A stretch of 64,000 bases of DNA from Paragordius varius. Taxonomy: Eukaryota; Nematomorpha. The notes beneath the pieces are model-generated. The model searched no databases, had not been told where the DNA came from, and was given only the letters and a program-made list of their open reading frames with translations. The translations under genes and the position numbers were made by a program. Shown piece after piece: positions 51,540 to 63,594 of the stretch (position 1 is its first letter; every line of letters starts with the position of its first letter). Where the stretch lies: the NCBI GenBank assembly GCA_964247055.1, contig OZ176053.1, positions 9,114,001-9,178,000 of the forward strand, in the 5' to 3' direction.

Positions 51540-52131
51540 AAAAAGTTATTATATAAAAAAATAATTTTTTTATCAGAAAATATGATGGAAAAAAACTGTA
51601 AAATTTGAATAACTCCCTATTTATTTCACCAACATATAATTAATTATATATAAAATATATATTTTATTTTTTGAATATATTTACTCGTGATAATTAGGCA
51701 AACTAATTGCCAGACTGTTTAAACAGTTGGAGTTAACTGTTCGTTGAAAAAAATAAATATATATTACAAAGGTCTGTCATTATTTTTTTAAAAATATGAA
51801 TATTACATTACCATTTAAAAAAGTTTATTGTGTTTAAAAAAATATATTTTACAATTAAAAATATTATTAAAATAATCATTAAATTTTCCTAATTCATTAA
51901 TCAATATTTTACCAGTTAATAATTGTAACAACAATAATAATAATAATATTAACAATATAGATACACCTTGATTTTTATATAGACTGTCAATACAGGTAAA
52001 TCCAAAACACACAAAAAATCGATACAGCGTGGATTAAAATTAATATAATTATATATAAGGTTATAAAAATATCAAGAAAATTCTTGTATATAATATTATA
52101 TTTTTTTTCATACAATATATTTTGTGACAAC
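51540..52131. promoter_or_regulatory. Divergent promoter region of the TBC1D30/ANKRD pair
   Basis: About 590 bp separates the two start codons of genes that point away from each other, so both promoters should lie here. It contains the MYB-like palindrome cluster (51714-51741) and an ATT/ATA-rich run near 51880-51960. No obvious TATA box stands out against the AT background, and no RFX X-box was recognised. Confidence 0.6.
51714..51741. promoter_or_regulatory. Inverted AACAGTT cluster, MYB-like sites
   Basis: The 14-bp perfect palindrome actgtttaaacagt (51714-51727) overlaps a second inverted pair, aacagtt (51722-51728) and aactgtt (51735-51741). Each half contains AACxG, the core recognised by MYB-family factors. 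Its place between two divergent start sites makes it a candidate shared element. Binding is inferred, not shown. Confidence 0.35.
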
Positions 52132-55100
52132 ATGAAAAAGGTTGCTAAATTGTATGATCGGGCCTTAGATAATTTTCATGATTTAAATCAATCAACTTTT
52201 AATTTACATCAATCTCATCCGTTCCAGGCACGGGCTCCTCTAAATATGATTTCTAACAAAGTTAAAACCAAAATTAAAAAGTTCAAAAATCACATTGAAC
52301 ACAACAAAGAAAATCGGCAATACAAGAAAAAAGCGTCAGCTCAACTCAAATTACATGAAGCTTGTGCCCATGGTGATTTGGATTCTGTGGAACATTTGCT
52401 TTTGAAAACGGATGTCAACGCGCTAGATGAAATGGGAAAGTATGTATTAAACTTTTTTTCAACCATTTTTTGCTTTGTTTTTATTATTTCCTAAGGTTAA
52501 ATATAATCTCTTTTATTAAGATCAAAACAAGAGTTATTGATAGGTTAGGTATTGTTTCTTTTAAATATACCTCTCAAAAATGTTTGTTCATAGAACTCCG
52601 CTTTTGATCACTTGCTACTTTGGTCATTTGGATTGCCTTAAAGCTATTTTGCAGTATTGTCCCGATTTGGATGTATGCGATAAACATGGAATGACACCCC
52701 TAATAACTGTATATTATTAATAAAAAAACTTACAAGATAAAATAAAAGAATAAAATGATCATTTTAAAAGAAACACAAATTTTGATCAATTACATTCGGT
52801 AACTCTATAATTGGTGCAGAGGAGTAACTAGAGGGGGGAAAGGGGGGCTGATGCACCGGTCGCAATAGTTGAAGGGGTGCCGGTTTTAAAATTTATTTAA
52901 TTTTATTTCAAAAAAATAGGTATTTAAAAGTTATTATTTTAAATAATACATTAAAAAATCATCCATGAGTGGGACCACGGTTTGATTTTGATTATTTTTT
53001 AAAAAATACAAGTCGCATGGAAGGGGTGCTAGAAATCCAAGCTACGTCTCAAAACATTTTAACAAACGGTTTGATATTTAATTTGAAAAAATTGCATGCT
53101 TATTTTTGCTGAAATTCGACAAATAAACACTTTATTTTAGTAGTGGTTAGTTTCATTACAAGGCTTGTTAAAATATATCCACAAATTTATTTTATCTCAC
53201 TATCTATGATTATGAGTTTTCAGATTGAATCTTTCATAAAAAATGTTTTTTTGAGTGATAGTTATGTTTAACAAAACAAAGTTTCATAATAATATCTATG
53301 GACTCCTCTATAATTATTGTTATATAGTGTCTGGCATTCAATCATCCGGATTTAGTGTATTATTTGTTGGAAAGCGGAGCCGATCCTTCAATCCAAGATG
53401 AATCAGGATCTACGGCATTGCATTACGCCCTACGTAATAAATTTAAGAAAGCAACAACATTACTGATAACCCATTTAGAAAATGTCAATGTCCGCGATAA
53501 GGTTAACTTTTGTATTTGGAAGAAAAAAATAATTAATAATAATTTGATAGGATTAATTACACGTGTTGGGTAGGGTTATTTAAGATTATTATTTTCTAAT
53601 AATTTCCAGCTACCCCTATTTTTTTGTTTTATAGGGTTAGAAATCAAAATTTAGCATGTACACTATCAATTAAAAATGGTTTCTTAAGTTTATATTATAA
53701 CGAAAATAACATTTTTACTTCTAGGAAGGAATAGCGCCGTTGCACATAGCAATTGCAAACAAAGATTTAGAATCGGTGGAAATGCTCCTAAAACACAATG
53801 CAGATCCCAATATTACAGACAACCAAAAAAAGTATCCTATTTCATTTATAATATTTTTTTAATATTGCCGTTCGGAAATTATCCAATCTTTTTTAGCACA
53901 AAAAAATGTTTTAGCGCTAGAAAATAGGTTTACTACTGTCTACAATTGGGTTTGTATTCATAGAATACAGATTAATCAAATTGTTAGTCCTAATATTGAA
54001 ACAAGATTTGACCGGCTGTTTGTTAACACAAGTAAGATGTAAATAACGCGACAGAAACGAAAAATTCATTTTATTTTTATTTAAACTATTTTATTTATCT
54101 CAATATATGTCATTTGGTTATAATCAAAAGTCTTGTTTGTACATGGAGTAATAAAATGAGCCAAGTTAAACCAAACCTATAAAAAGTTTTAAAACATAAA
54201 ATAATTACTTTTTAACAGAACACCGCTCATGTTAACCTGCTGGCTGGGTTATGAAGAAATAATACCTATTCTTATGAAATACAATGCAGATCCAAGGCTT
54301 ACATGTAACGATCAAACTGCATATGATTTTGCTTTAATAAATAGTAAGTAATATTTATCAATTTTACACGCTCCATTTAAAATTTGTTTAATTATCTCCA
54401 TCTCTTTGTATAAAGAAAATTATAGGTGCGCCGATTTAGTTAGAGGTGGAAAATCTAACATGGACCCAAACCATTCACCTTTAAGTATATATATAATTTT
54501 TAACAATACGATCAAAATTGATGTTATATTTCTTTGTATTTAAACCTAATTCTTAAATTCCAATTTTATACAAAACCAAAATTATGTTTTCAAAATAGAA
54601 CCAGTTAACAAGGTTATTACAATAGTGTCTCCCAACCACAATGATGATTCTAGTAGTTCAGACAACACCTCAGTATCGCAGGAGAAAAAACCGCTGAAAT
54701 TTCATGTAATATAAATATTAATCTGTTTAGATCAAACCATTGGAAAAGATGGATGGGTCAACAGATCTCAATAAAGTTCCAATATGGAGTGATAGTGACG
54801 GTAAATTATTTATTTTTGTAATAAAAAGATTATTATTTCAATTACTTTTAAACATTATTATAATTTTACCAAGAGGGGATCTACCTTTAAACGGCTACAT
54901 TATTTTCATCTGTTTTATTATAAAGTTATATAATGAGCGGTTATATGATCAATTTTTTAAATTCCTATTACAAAATGGTCTTCTTAATATATTTCCGAAG
55001 CATAACTTATAATTTTGCTGAAATGTCCATATTTTTCATCAAAATATCGAAACATTTATATATTTTTAGATTTATTAAATAATATTGGAGAGCCATTTGT

Positions 55101-58100
55101 TGATGATCAAGAACGGCTTGATTCACTCAGGGCAGAAAAACGAAGAATGCGCAAAAATTCCAAACCTTTGGCCCTAGAAGACGACTCAATAAATAAATCA
55201 AACACGCCTCCAGAACTTTATGAAAATTATGAAGTTTTTAAGCAACAAAAAAGTTTAAATCCCGAATTATCCAAAGATATTGAGAATATTGATATAGAAT
55301 CATCTATATTTAGTGGTGAAACAAATTCAGCTTCTTTAATTGACATTGATTCAAAAAAATTTAATTTCAATCCTAAACCGAGTAATAAACTGATAGTCAG
55401 TGAAAAATTGAGAGATCCGATCACTTATATACCAACGACTACTATAAAAGTCGACAACATTAATATCAAAAGTTTTACCAATGAGGAAAAGCCTTTTCAA
55501 TCCTTAAGTGATAAAGATGATAATGATAATATTTATAATCCCAAAAGGAAAGATTTTTTTTCAAATTCTGTTTTCTTTCCAGATGACATTAATGTACCCC
55601 AATCCAACCCTTTTAAAACTGTCATTAATGATCATTCTAATTTTAAAGAAGATAGTATCTTAGAAAACAATGATATTTTTTTGGAAACCAATAGCGAAAA
55701 GCAAATTGAACCCGCTTATGAAAAAAGTCTGGAGGACAGCGGAGAATGGTTAAATGATGAAATCATAATTGAAAAATATGATGTAAAGCACCTTGATGGC
55801 GAAAATATTTTTGAAAAATTACCCTTGCTCACTAAGATCAATGAAGGAGGCAATGGTGAAAATATTATTCCTTCCAAAGAAATTAAGAGTAATAAAAAAT
55901 ATGCTAGTGCTGACAATGGCCTAAATTACGATCAATTTGAACAAGATTTGTGGTGTTCTACTATTTTTCCATCCGGTCAAACAATTGCAACTACGAACGC
56001 AAATTTATCTTTTGTTGCTAAAGAGGTAAAACAATAATATGATTTAAAATAATTTTTTTTGTGGATTAATTTTTAAGTTAGTTTTTTATTTATGATTATT
56101 TTTTATGATAGGCTAAAGAAGTTTTAGAAGGTAATGAATTCTCTGGTATAATGAACGATATATCCAAAGATATCTCCAAAATTATGATGAAGAACAATGG
56201 GCATGATTCTAATAATGATAAGCTATGCAAACAGGTATTTTTATTTAAATTTATACATTTATTTTAGTAAAAAAATTAAACACTTCAGCAAATGGTAGAA
56301 AAATTATTTATTATTTATTTTGCAATATGTAATATTCTAATTTGAAAAATAATGCCATGAATATCCAAAAACCAATTTTTTATTTCTAACTTCATTATAT
56401 ACCATTTACAGTTCAAATTCACCCTTGAACAATTCAAATTCACCCTCGAACAATTCAAATTCACCCTCGAACAATTCAAATTCACCCTAAAAATAAATTA
56501 TGTGTTTTCGAACTAATATAACTCATTATTAATATAAAATATATCTTTATGGCATAATTAATTATTTTTTTCAGTATTATTTTATTATAAAACAAAATTT
56601 TATTTTTTGAAAATATATTAAAATATAGGTAATTTTTAATCTTAAAAAACATGTTATATATTTGAGGGTAAATTTGAATTGTTCGAGGGTGAATTTGAAT
56701 TGTTCAAGGGTGAATTTGAATTGTTTAAAGGTGAATTTAAATTGTTTAAGGGTGAATTTGAAGTGTAAATGGTATATATAAACATTATTTTTGCAGTTCC
56801 ATTTGCATTATAATGAATGATAAAAAACGTAGTCGGAATCATAGCGGGAGGCAACGCTTAACTTTTAAAAGGGTATATATGTTAATAAAGCCATTTAGTA
56901 TGCGTTAGTAGGCTTTCCAAATACGGTCAAAAAATAGAGTTTATTGCCAGAAGTTAAGTGTTTTTGATATTTCTGTTTGTAATGTATAATTTTTATATCT
57001 ATGAATATATATATATATATATATAGATGCAAATCTTAAACGAATCTATAAACCATTTGACGAAATCAAATATAAATCTCAAAAATAATAATGTGGATAA
57101 TCAAATGTCTGTTGCAACCAATATACCACAAGGGTTAGAATTCCAAATAAAGGTAAAATTTTAAATCAATAATCTAATGTTAAAATTACTCTCATTTATA
57201 ATCATGATAACTCTTCGGGATATTAACAATTTTAATATATATACACTGTGTGCAAAAAAGAGGGTCATTTTGATTTAACGAAAAAATTTTTTCTTCATGA
57301 GATAGCTTATGACCAGTGTATTCATTTGCCGCAAAAATTTTTATTTGTTGACAACAAAGTTTTTGAAATATTGAGAGAAAATTGAAATCGGGCAAAAAGT
57401 GAAAATTAGGATAATTAAGGATAATTCAAAAAATAATGATAAAATTTGAAAAATTATGGTTTATTATCATTTTAGAAGATATTTTCAATATATAAATAGC
57501 TAAAATCATATAGTTAGGGTGTTCTATAAAATTTGAGGTCAAAAGATGGCGTTTTCTTTTATCATACTTAAAGACAAAATAAATTTAATGAAACTATATT
57601 AAAATATTTTTTTTATTATTTACTACCTAAACTCACTATTAAAATCTTAACATTCATATTTTATTCAATAAAATAAACCTCTATATCCAAATAAAACCAA
57701 AAATATTGTTTTTTTTGCATTTTTTGTCATCTGGTTTATGAGTGTATAAAAAATGTATTCCGTTTTATTTTGGATTCTTACATGATTAGGAATTATAAAG
57801 TATATAATTCATGCAATATAGGATTTTAAAGTAGTGGAATATCAACCAAAAAATCCTTATAATTTCCTCTAACAAGTCTGTTTTATGACAAATTAATATT
57901 TGTATTGGGATTTGTACTTGTTGGTTGATATTCCACTAATTTTCAATCCTATTGTGCATAAATTATATACTTAATAATTCCCAATCTTGTGAGAATCCAA
58001 AATAAAACAGAATAAATTTTTTTATATACTCATAAATCAGATGACAAAAAAATGCAAAAATAATAAACAAAATTTTTGGTTTTATTTTGATAGAGAAGTT

Positions 58101-61100
58101 TAGTTTACTGAATAAAATATGAATGTTAAGATTTTAACAGTGAGATTAGGTAGTAAATAATTAAAAATAATTATTTTAATATAGTTTTATAAAAAATCTT
58201 GTGAGTGGAAAAAAGCCATCTTTTGAGCTGAAATTATATAGAAACCCTAACTATATGATTTTAGGCTATTTATATATTGAAAATATCTCCTAAAATGATA
58301 ATAAACCATAATTTTTCAAATTTTATCATTATTTTTTGAATTATCCTTAATTTTCCTTAATTTTCACTTTTTGCCCGATTTCGATTTTCTCTCAATATTT
58401 CAAAAACTAGGTTGTCAACAAATAAAAATTTTTGCGGCAAATGAATACGGTGGTCATAAGTCTCATGAAAAAAAAATTTTTTCGTTAAAAATTTTTTTGC
58501 ACACAGAGTATATAATATATATAATCTCTAATTACCATTATGTAGAATGTGCTTAACTGGATTGCAAGAGAGGAAAAATCCAATTATCGGTTTTTTATTT
58601 ATAAATATATTATTTATTTTTGGATTTGATTTGATAAAATTAGTTGAGAATTTATAATATACTATAAAAAAATCACCATTATATAATTTTACCATAGAAT
58701 TCATCTATCAGAAACAAAACTTTCGGGCTTTAACAGAATCATAGAGAAGTTTTTGGAACAAATTAAAGCCTTAACATCCAACCAAATCCAAAATGTAAAT
58801 AATTAATGTTTAAAATTAGGATATATATTTAAAAAATTTACAAGAAGAATGCGACAAAAAGGACAAGGTATTATATAAAAGACAATTATTATAGATGATT
58901 GCTAAATTGATGGAAGAAAAGTTAGAAAAAAATACTTTAAATGCAACAAAGAATGAAATTATTAGTCAATTAGAATTGGGTATTAGGAAGATACACGATG
59001 ACATGAATATTATAATGGTTAGTAATTTATTTTAATATTTCACAAGAGGCAAACCAATTTTTGTTTAAATTTAATTGATATATTAAATAATTGTCCCTAA
59101 AGAAACAACTAATTGTTTTCTCTACAAAGTTCCATCATGAGCCAAATCTATGTTCAAATTGTGTTGTTAATTATCTCGAATTCTTTGTATGTTTTGTGGT
59201 GGCTACCCGTTTATCTTGCAGAGGCAACATGGTAACATTACATTGTTTTAATTATACTTCTTGGGATTGTGCAAATATATTGTATTGAGACGTTTGCGTT
59301 CTGATGGTAGCAGTTTTATATTGAGCGTTTTTGTCAGTGCCCATGTTTCTGATCCATATTTTAATACGGTTGAATTTACCTTGGTAAATAATTTTGATAT
59401 TTTTGCGAGGTTAGTGTATCTGTTGGTTGAAATGAATTTTTAATGATTTTTTCCAATATTAACGATGCTTAATAGTTTTTTTGATTCTCATCTGCTGAAT
59501 ACTTATGCTCTAAGTTTAAGTAAACAAATTTATCAACTGTCTTTATAACTTATTGATTCGTGACTAGGACTTGTGGACATTTCATTTAACACTTTTGATA
59601 TTAGAATTAATTATTTGATGAATTGCGAAAATTAGAACATTTTTATGTCAAATTAACATTGTAAACAATGAATCGAACAAATTTTATTTACCATGGGTTT
59701 TTAATTTATTAAAAATAATCCGTCATTAATTTCATTTTATTTTAATTAACCCTCAATCCAAAAAATTCCAAACAATATTATCTATTCGAACGTATCATTT
59801 TATCATCGGTGATTGCGTCGGACAAGAAACAACAAACATATTTTGGCAAAGCCATTGCGCGAAATAATATTACCTGAATATCTAGTTTATAGATATTACA
59901 TTAAAGCTTAGAAAATGATAAAATTAATTCAATAGTTTGGTTGATGATGAAATTGCTACTAATTAAAAGCAAAACAAACCATGTTACATTTGTTCATGGA
60001 ACATGTTGTCCAAATGCATAGAAATTTGTTCACAATTTTATCGCCTCTAAAACTTTATAAATAAAATATTTATGTCTATAATTTTGTGAAATTATTTAAT
60101 AATAATTATAAAAATCAATTTATGGATACTCGGTGCATCCTCCGATTATCAATCAAATAAAGCATTGTATGCTGATCAGCATGCTCTTCTAATAAATTAA
60201 TGCCTGGGTGTTTATTTATAACCACAAAAATTGTATGTAGATTGTGGGTGGGGGTTTGGACTATGAATAAGGTGACCAGACGTCCCGCTTTTGGCGGGAC
60301 AGTCCCGCTTTTTCACACTTTGTCCCGCGTCCCGCTGCGTTTTTGAAATGTCCCGCTTTTTCACGATTATATAAAAAAAGATTTTTTTAAATACAATTAA
60401 ATTTTTTATAAAAAATTTATTTTTTTTATCCGTTTAAATTTTTTATCATTAGTTATCTTTATAATCTGTATCAATTTTAAATTAAAGTTTTTATTTTTAA
60501 ATTAAAAATATTTATTTTTTTCAAATTTATATCATATGATTATACACTTTGCTTCCTAATCCTACTGCCAACATTATCAAAAAGACAAATTAATATCACA
60601 AATCGGTAGCATATACGTTTACTCCAGAAAATTAAGGTAATAAAATATTTTTTTATATTAATACTAGCGTAAATCTCGTGCTGCTACGCAGCCAGTGGAG
60701 GTCCTTCGGACTTCTGGAGGGGTGGATGGCTATTTGAAATAAGAGACAATAAAATGATCCACATATGTGGATTATTTCGAAACATTATTTAATAGATATG
60801 ATTTTATAGGAATTTTAAAACGGAGCATTCATACTAATTAATATATTGTTTAATAAGGTGAAAAATAGATTTAAAAAATTATTTTTATGGACTTTGTTTT
60901 TTGAAAAAATGGCATTTTACGAAGGGAGCGGGTAAAAAGAGTGATTAAATCAAAAAAGCGAGACGACTATGTTCGGCGCAATCGAAAATAAGTAAACAAA
61001 AATCATATTTGAAATTTAATGGTCCAACACGTTCTCCAGAAAATTGTCTCAAAGACACGATTTTTGTGGACTTCTGTTTTCAAAAAACCCGTTTTTCACA

Positions 61101-63594
61101 CGATGTGGGCCCGAACTGGGGGCCTCTTTCAAAAAAAGGGCGAAGCTATTGTCGGGGCATTCATTAATGATTATATTTTTTCGAAGTTTGGATTTGAATG
61201 GGTCTACCGGTTTTCCGGTACCAGATCACAAAGCCAGCATTTTCCATTTTTATAAATATAAAGATTAGTTTAAAATATGAGTACAAAAAGAGGTTGTAAA
61301 TTTAACGATGATTTAATGAAAGAATTTCCTTTTATCAAAAAAACGAAGAATGAATCATTTATTAAGTGCTTTATGTTAGGGGTTCACCCTACCACATGGC
61401 GGTAAGCATAATATTACAAAGCATATGGAAACACTGAAACATAAAAAATGTTTAGAAATGGCGGCATCATATTACAAAATGAGCGATTTTTATCGTAAAA
61501 CCGCTTTTGGAGAGGAAAAAAGAATTTGGCACTAGCCCAAGGCGTTTTATCTTTTCACGCGTTAATCACAATCATTCCTTTAGATCTATGGATTGTACCT
61601 CACATGTTATTCGTGCCCGTACAAGGCTGAAGCCATTGTATGCATTGTCCTTTCGCCACATGCATTTTCTTAATACAAAAAGATTTCCTGAAAATTAATT
61701 TCATATCGCCATACTCTGATGTCTCAAATCAGGAAACAAAAATGTTTCCCACGTTAATAAAATATTTTGTCCAGAAACCGGAGTAAAATTAAAATTTTAT
61801 TTCTATACCCGGTGCGAATTCCGACATAATTTTACTTCAATAATGAATATTCTAGAAAAAATAATTTGAAAGACAAAATCATCGCATATTGCGGTGACAA
61901 CACCAATACGAACTTCGGTGGAAAAGCAAGGAGGGGAACAAAAAATAATTTTCAGTAATTAGCAGATAATCTTAATCCATTATTGACGTTGGGTGTGTAG
62001 CGCATATAACACACAACGCTATTCAAACAGCTGCTGATTTGTTACCCCTAGATGTGGAAAATGTAGTTGTTAAGGTATATTCCTATTTTTATATACACGG
62101 TACGCGTTGAAACGGTTAAGAAATTCTGTGCAACAGAAGTACAATATTAAAAAATGCTTGGATATTGTAAAACTCGTTGGTTTGCTCTTCTGCAAGCTAT
62201 CGAAGGAATTTTAAAAAATGATCCTTTAAAATCCTATTTTTTATCACAGGACAAATGTCCTACAACTTTGGAAAAGTTTTTTGAAAGTGATTCTTTATAA
62301 TATGGTTAGAATTTCTACATAATCAAGCTTCTCTCTTTCAAAATGTTATTAAATTGATAGAAGGTGACAAAACTTCATCAATCGAAGTAGCCAATGAAGT
62401 TAGAACCTATAATTCCAATGTCAAGAAAGGTTATAAAATAATTTTATACCAGTAACCATCCGCAATATTACAATTAATTTAGAAAAACAAGGCTTAATAA
62501 ATCGCCAAGATATCTTGTACCATTAAAAATGTTTTATACAAACTGTAAAGATTATTGGAAGACTAGACGGTGCAATTTAATGAAATTGATCATTTTCATT
62601 TAATAACATTAATACCAGAATTTAATTGGTGCGATGTTCAAAAATCATTTCTGCATCTCCCAAAAATTCCCAAAAAGTAACCTTTCAGATATCTTTTTTC
62701 TAAAATATCATTAGTTATAAAATATAACTTAAATTATGGACAACAGAAAAAAACACAGTTGAAAAGAAATGGTTAGAAATATTTCATCATTTTGAAACAA
62801 ACTATACCATACAATATTTTAAAAATTGTAGTTGCATTATCTTTACGTGGAACCAAAGCTGCTACTGAGCGCGTTTTTTCCACAGTAAATCAGATGTGGA
62901 CATCGGAAAAATCAAATTTAAATGTTGAAACTTTAAAGGCCGTGTTTTCTGTCAAATATAATTTGACAAATTCTTGTGAAGACTTCTACAATATTTTATA
63001 AAATGATGACAATCTGCTAAAACGCATTCACTCAAATATACCAAGGATTTAAATATTTTTTTATATATATAATGTATTTGTGTTAAAAATAAATAAATAC
63101 TACAATAATTTTTTTGTATAAAAATTTTTGGTTGTACACCCCACCCCATAACCCCCCCCCTTTCTCAGATTTGTCCCGCTTTTTCCTTCAAAAAATCTGG
63201 TCACCTTAACTATGAACCAAAATAAAAATTATTGATTAATATTTTTGTTCCGTAAAAAGTTATGTGTAGAATAATATATTTAAATATGAAATAAAAAAAT
63301 ATTTAATTTTTTAAGGAGATGGACTATGCCCACAATAGGGGTGATTAGGGTGCATTGTATAAATAATCAGATTATTTCTATATTTATCATAAAACATTTA
63401 TATTAATGAAGTTTTAATTATATAAAATATAGAACGATACCGCCATAGACGAAAGCAAAACGCAAGATATTGAACTTTTGCAAATTGTCATGAATATTGT
63501 TGATAAAATTGCAGAATTAAAATCTACTATACGCCTCAATGAATGTAGTTGTGCACACGAGTTAAGTCAAAAATACCAACAGAGCAAAGAAAAG
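52132..63594 (+). CDS. Ankyrin-repeat/coiled-coil protein, ANKRD26-like, partial
   Basis: Thirteen coding exons are read, with the gene still open at the window edge: 52132-52439, 52594-52708, 53328-53501, 53725-53831, 54219-54343, 54599-54705, 54731-54800, 55070-56025, 56112-56234, 57027-57152, 58698-58794, 58895-59017 and 63433-63594. Exons 1-5 encode about six ankyrin repeats (for example STALHYALRN, IAPLHIAIANKDLESVEMLL, TPLMLTCWLGYEEI); exons 6-9 encode a long acidic, Ser/Asn-rich linker with VPIWSDSD and SGEWLND motifs; exons 10-13 look like coiled coil. This order resembles ANKRD26, a scaffold of centriole distal appendages, but the match is by architecture and repeat likeness. Phase fits at all joins except exon 10 to 11. 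The start ATG at 52132 precedes a basic stretch. Confidence 0.8.
52817..53052. mobile_element. Decayed hAT MITE
   Basis: The start cagaggagtaactagaggg and end aatccaagctacgtctc mirror each other and match the 71-bp element at 41499; both share the gggctgatgcac block. About 236 bp, in intron 2 of the ankyrin gene. The terminal bases on the right are lost. Confidence 0.5.
55070..56025 (+). CDS. Ankyrin gene exon 8: large acidic linker exon
   Basis: An unusually large 956-bp exon in a gene of 70-308-bp exons. It encodes about 318 residues rich in Asn, Asp, Ser, Lys and Glu with little predicted fold; the recognisable pieces are LDSLRAEKRRMRKNSK and SLEDSGEWLNDEIIIEKYD. Acceptor tttttag and donor gtaaaa give the correct phase on both sides. 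It probably corresponds to the disordered region between ankyrin repeats and coiled coil. Confidence 0.85.
56399..56774. mobile_element. Fold-back element with 21-bp subterminal repeats
   Basis: The left side has about four tandem copies of a 21-bp unit (ttcaaattcaccctcgaacaa, 56411-56487) and the right side about five inverted copies (56664-56765). The outer ends taccatttac and gtaaatggta are inverted. Structure is that of a foldback/VNTR-type DNA element. It lies in intron 9 of the ankyrin gene, and its end motif matches the element at 22931-23417. Confidence 0.7.
57242..58509. mobile_element. Palindromic mariner-type element, copy B
   Basis: About 1.27 kb, ends cactgtgtgcaaaaaagagg and its mirror ...tttttttgcacacagag, inverted-repeated along most of its length and similar to copy A at 40050-41210. 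TA-rich on both flanks. Non-coding. It separates exons 10 and 11 of the ankyrin gene, exactly where the reading phase does not join cleanly. Confidence 0.65.
59200..59560 (-). pseudogene. LINE reverse-transcriptase fragment
   Basis: Read on the minus strand, the frame gives NRYTNLAKISKLFTKVNSTV then LKYGSETWALTKTLNIKL. The YGSETW motif with a preceding Lys/Asn-rich helix is typical of the C-terminal part of non-LTR retrotransposon polymerases (jockey/CR1/RTE-like). The fragment is short and interrupted, in intron 12 of the ankyrin gene, and the clade cannot be fixed. Confidence 0.6.
60664..61264 (-). mobile_element. Complete short Helitron inside the hAT element
   Basis: On the minus strand it starts TCtttatatttataaaaatgg and ends with the hairpin gctgcgtagcagc, 12 nt, then CTAG. 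The neighbouring hAT bases are A and T, the Helitron target. 601 bp, no Rep/helicase gene. It sits between the hAT end and the hAT start codon at 61277. This is the copy in which both termini are best preserved. Confidence 0.75.
61277..63001 (+). pseudogene. hAT transposase (BED finger, hATC), decayed
   Basis: The ATG at 61277 begins MSTKRGCKFNDDLMKEFPFI, a BED-type N-terminus, then in other frames KHNITKHMETLKHKKCLEM, NHNHSFRSMDCTSHVI, AYCGDNTNTNFGGKARRG and AHITHNAIQTAADLL. The C-terminal hATC dimerisation block TKAATERVFSTVNQMW..LNVETLKAVF is intact in one frame at 62792-63001, ending in TAA. Blocks are in the right order but need at least five frame changes, plus stops, so no active enzyme is made. 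The length is about normal for the family. Confidence 0.85.

Larger units (their letters stand above)
60268..63208. mobile_element. hAT transposon with perfect 8-bp target duplication
   Basis: The ends taaggtgaccag and ctggtcacctta are inverted, with subterminal gtcccgc repeats, and are flanked by identical actatgaa (60260-60267 and 63209-63216), the 8-bp duplication of hAT elements. Total 2,941 bp including a Helitron inserted at 60664-61264. The end sequence belongs to the widespread GGTGACCAGA group of animal hATs. It lies in intron 12 of the ankyrin gene. Confidence 0.88.

Noticed and set aside
56654-56854. Frame with repeated NSPLNNS motifs as a repeat protein
   Set aside because: It is a by-product of translating the 21-bp subterminal repeats of a fold-back element.
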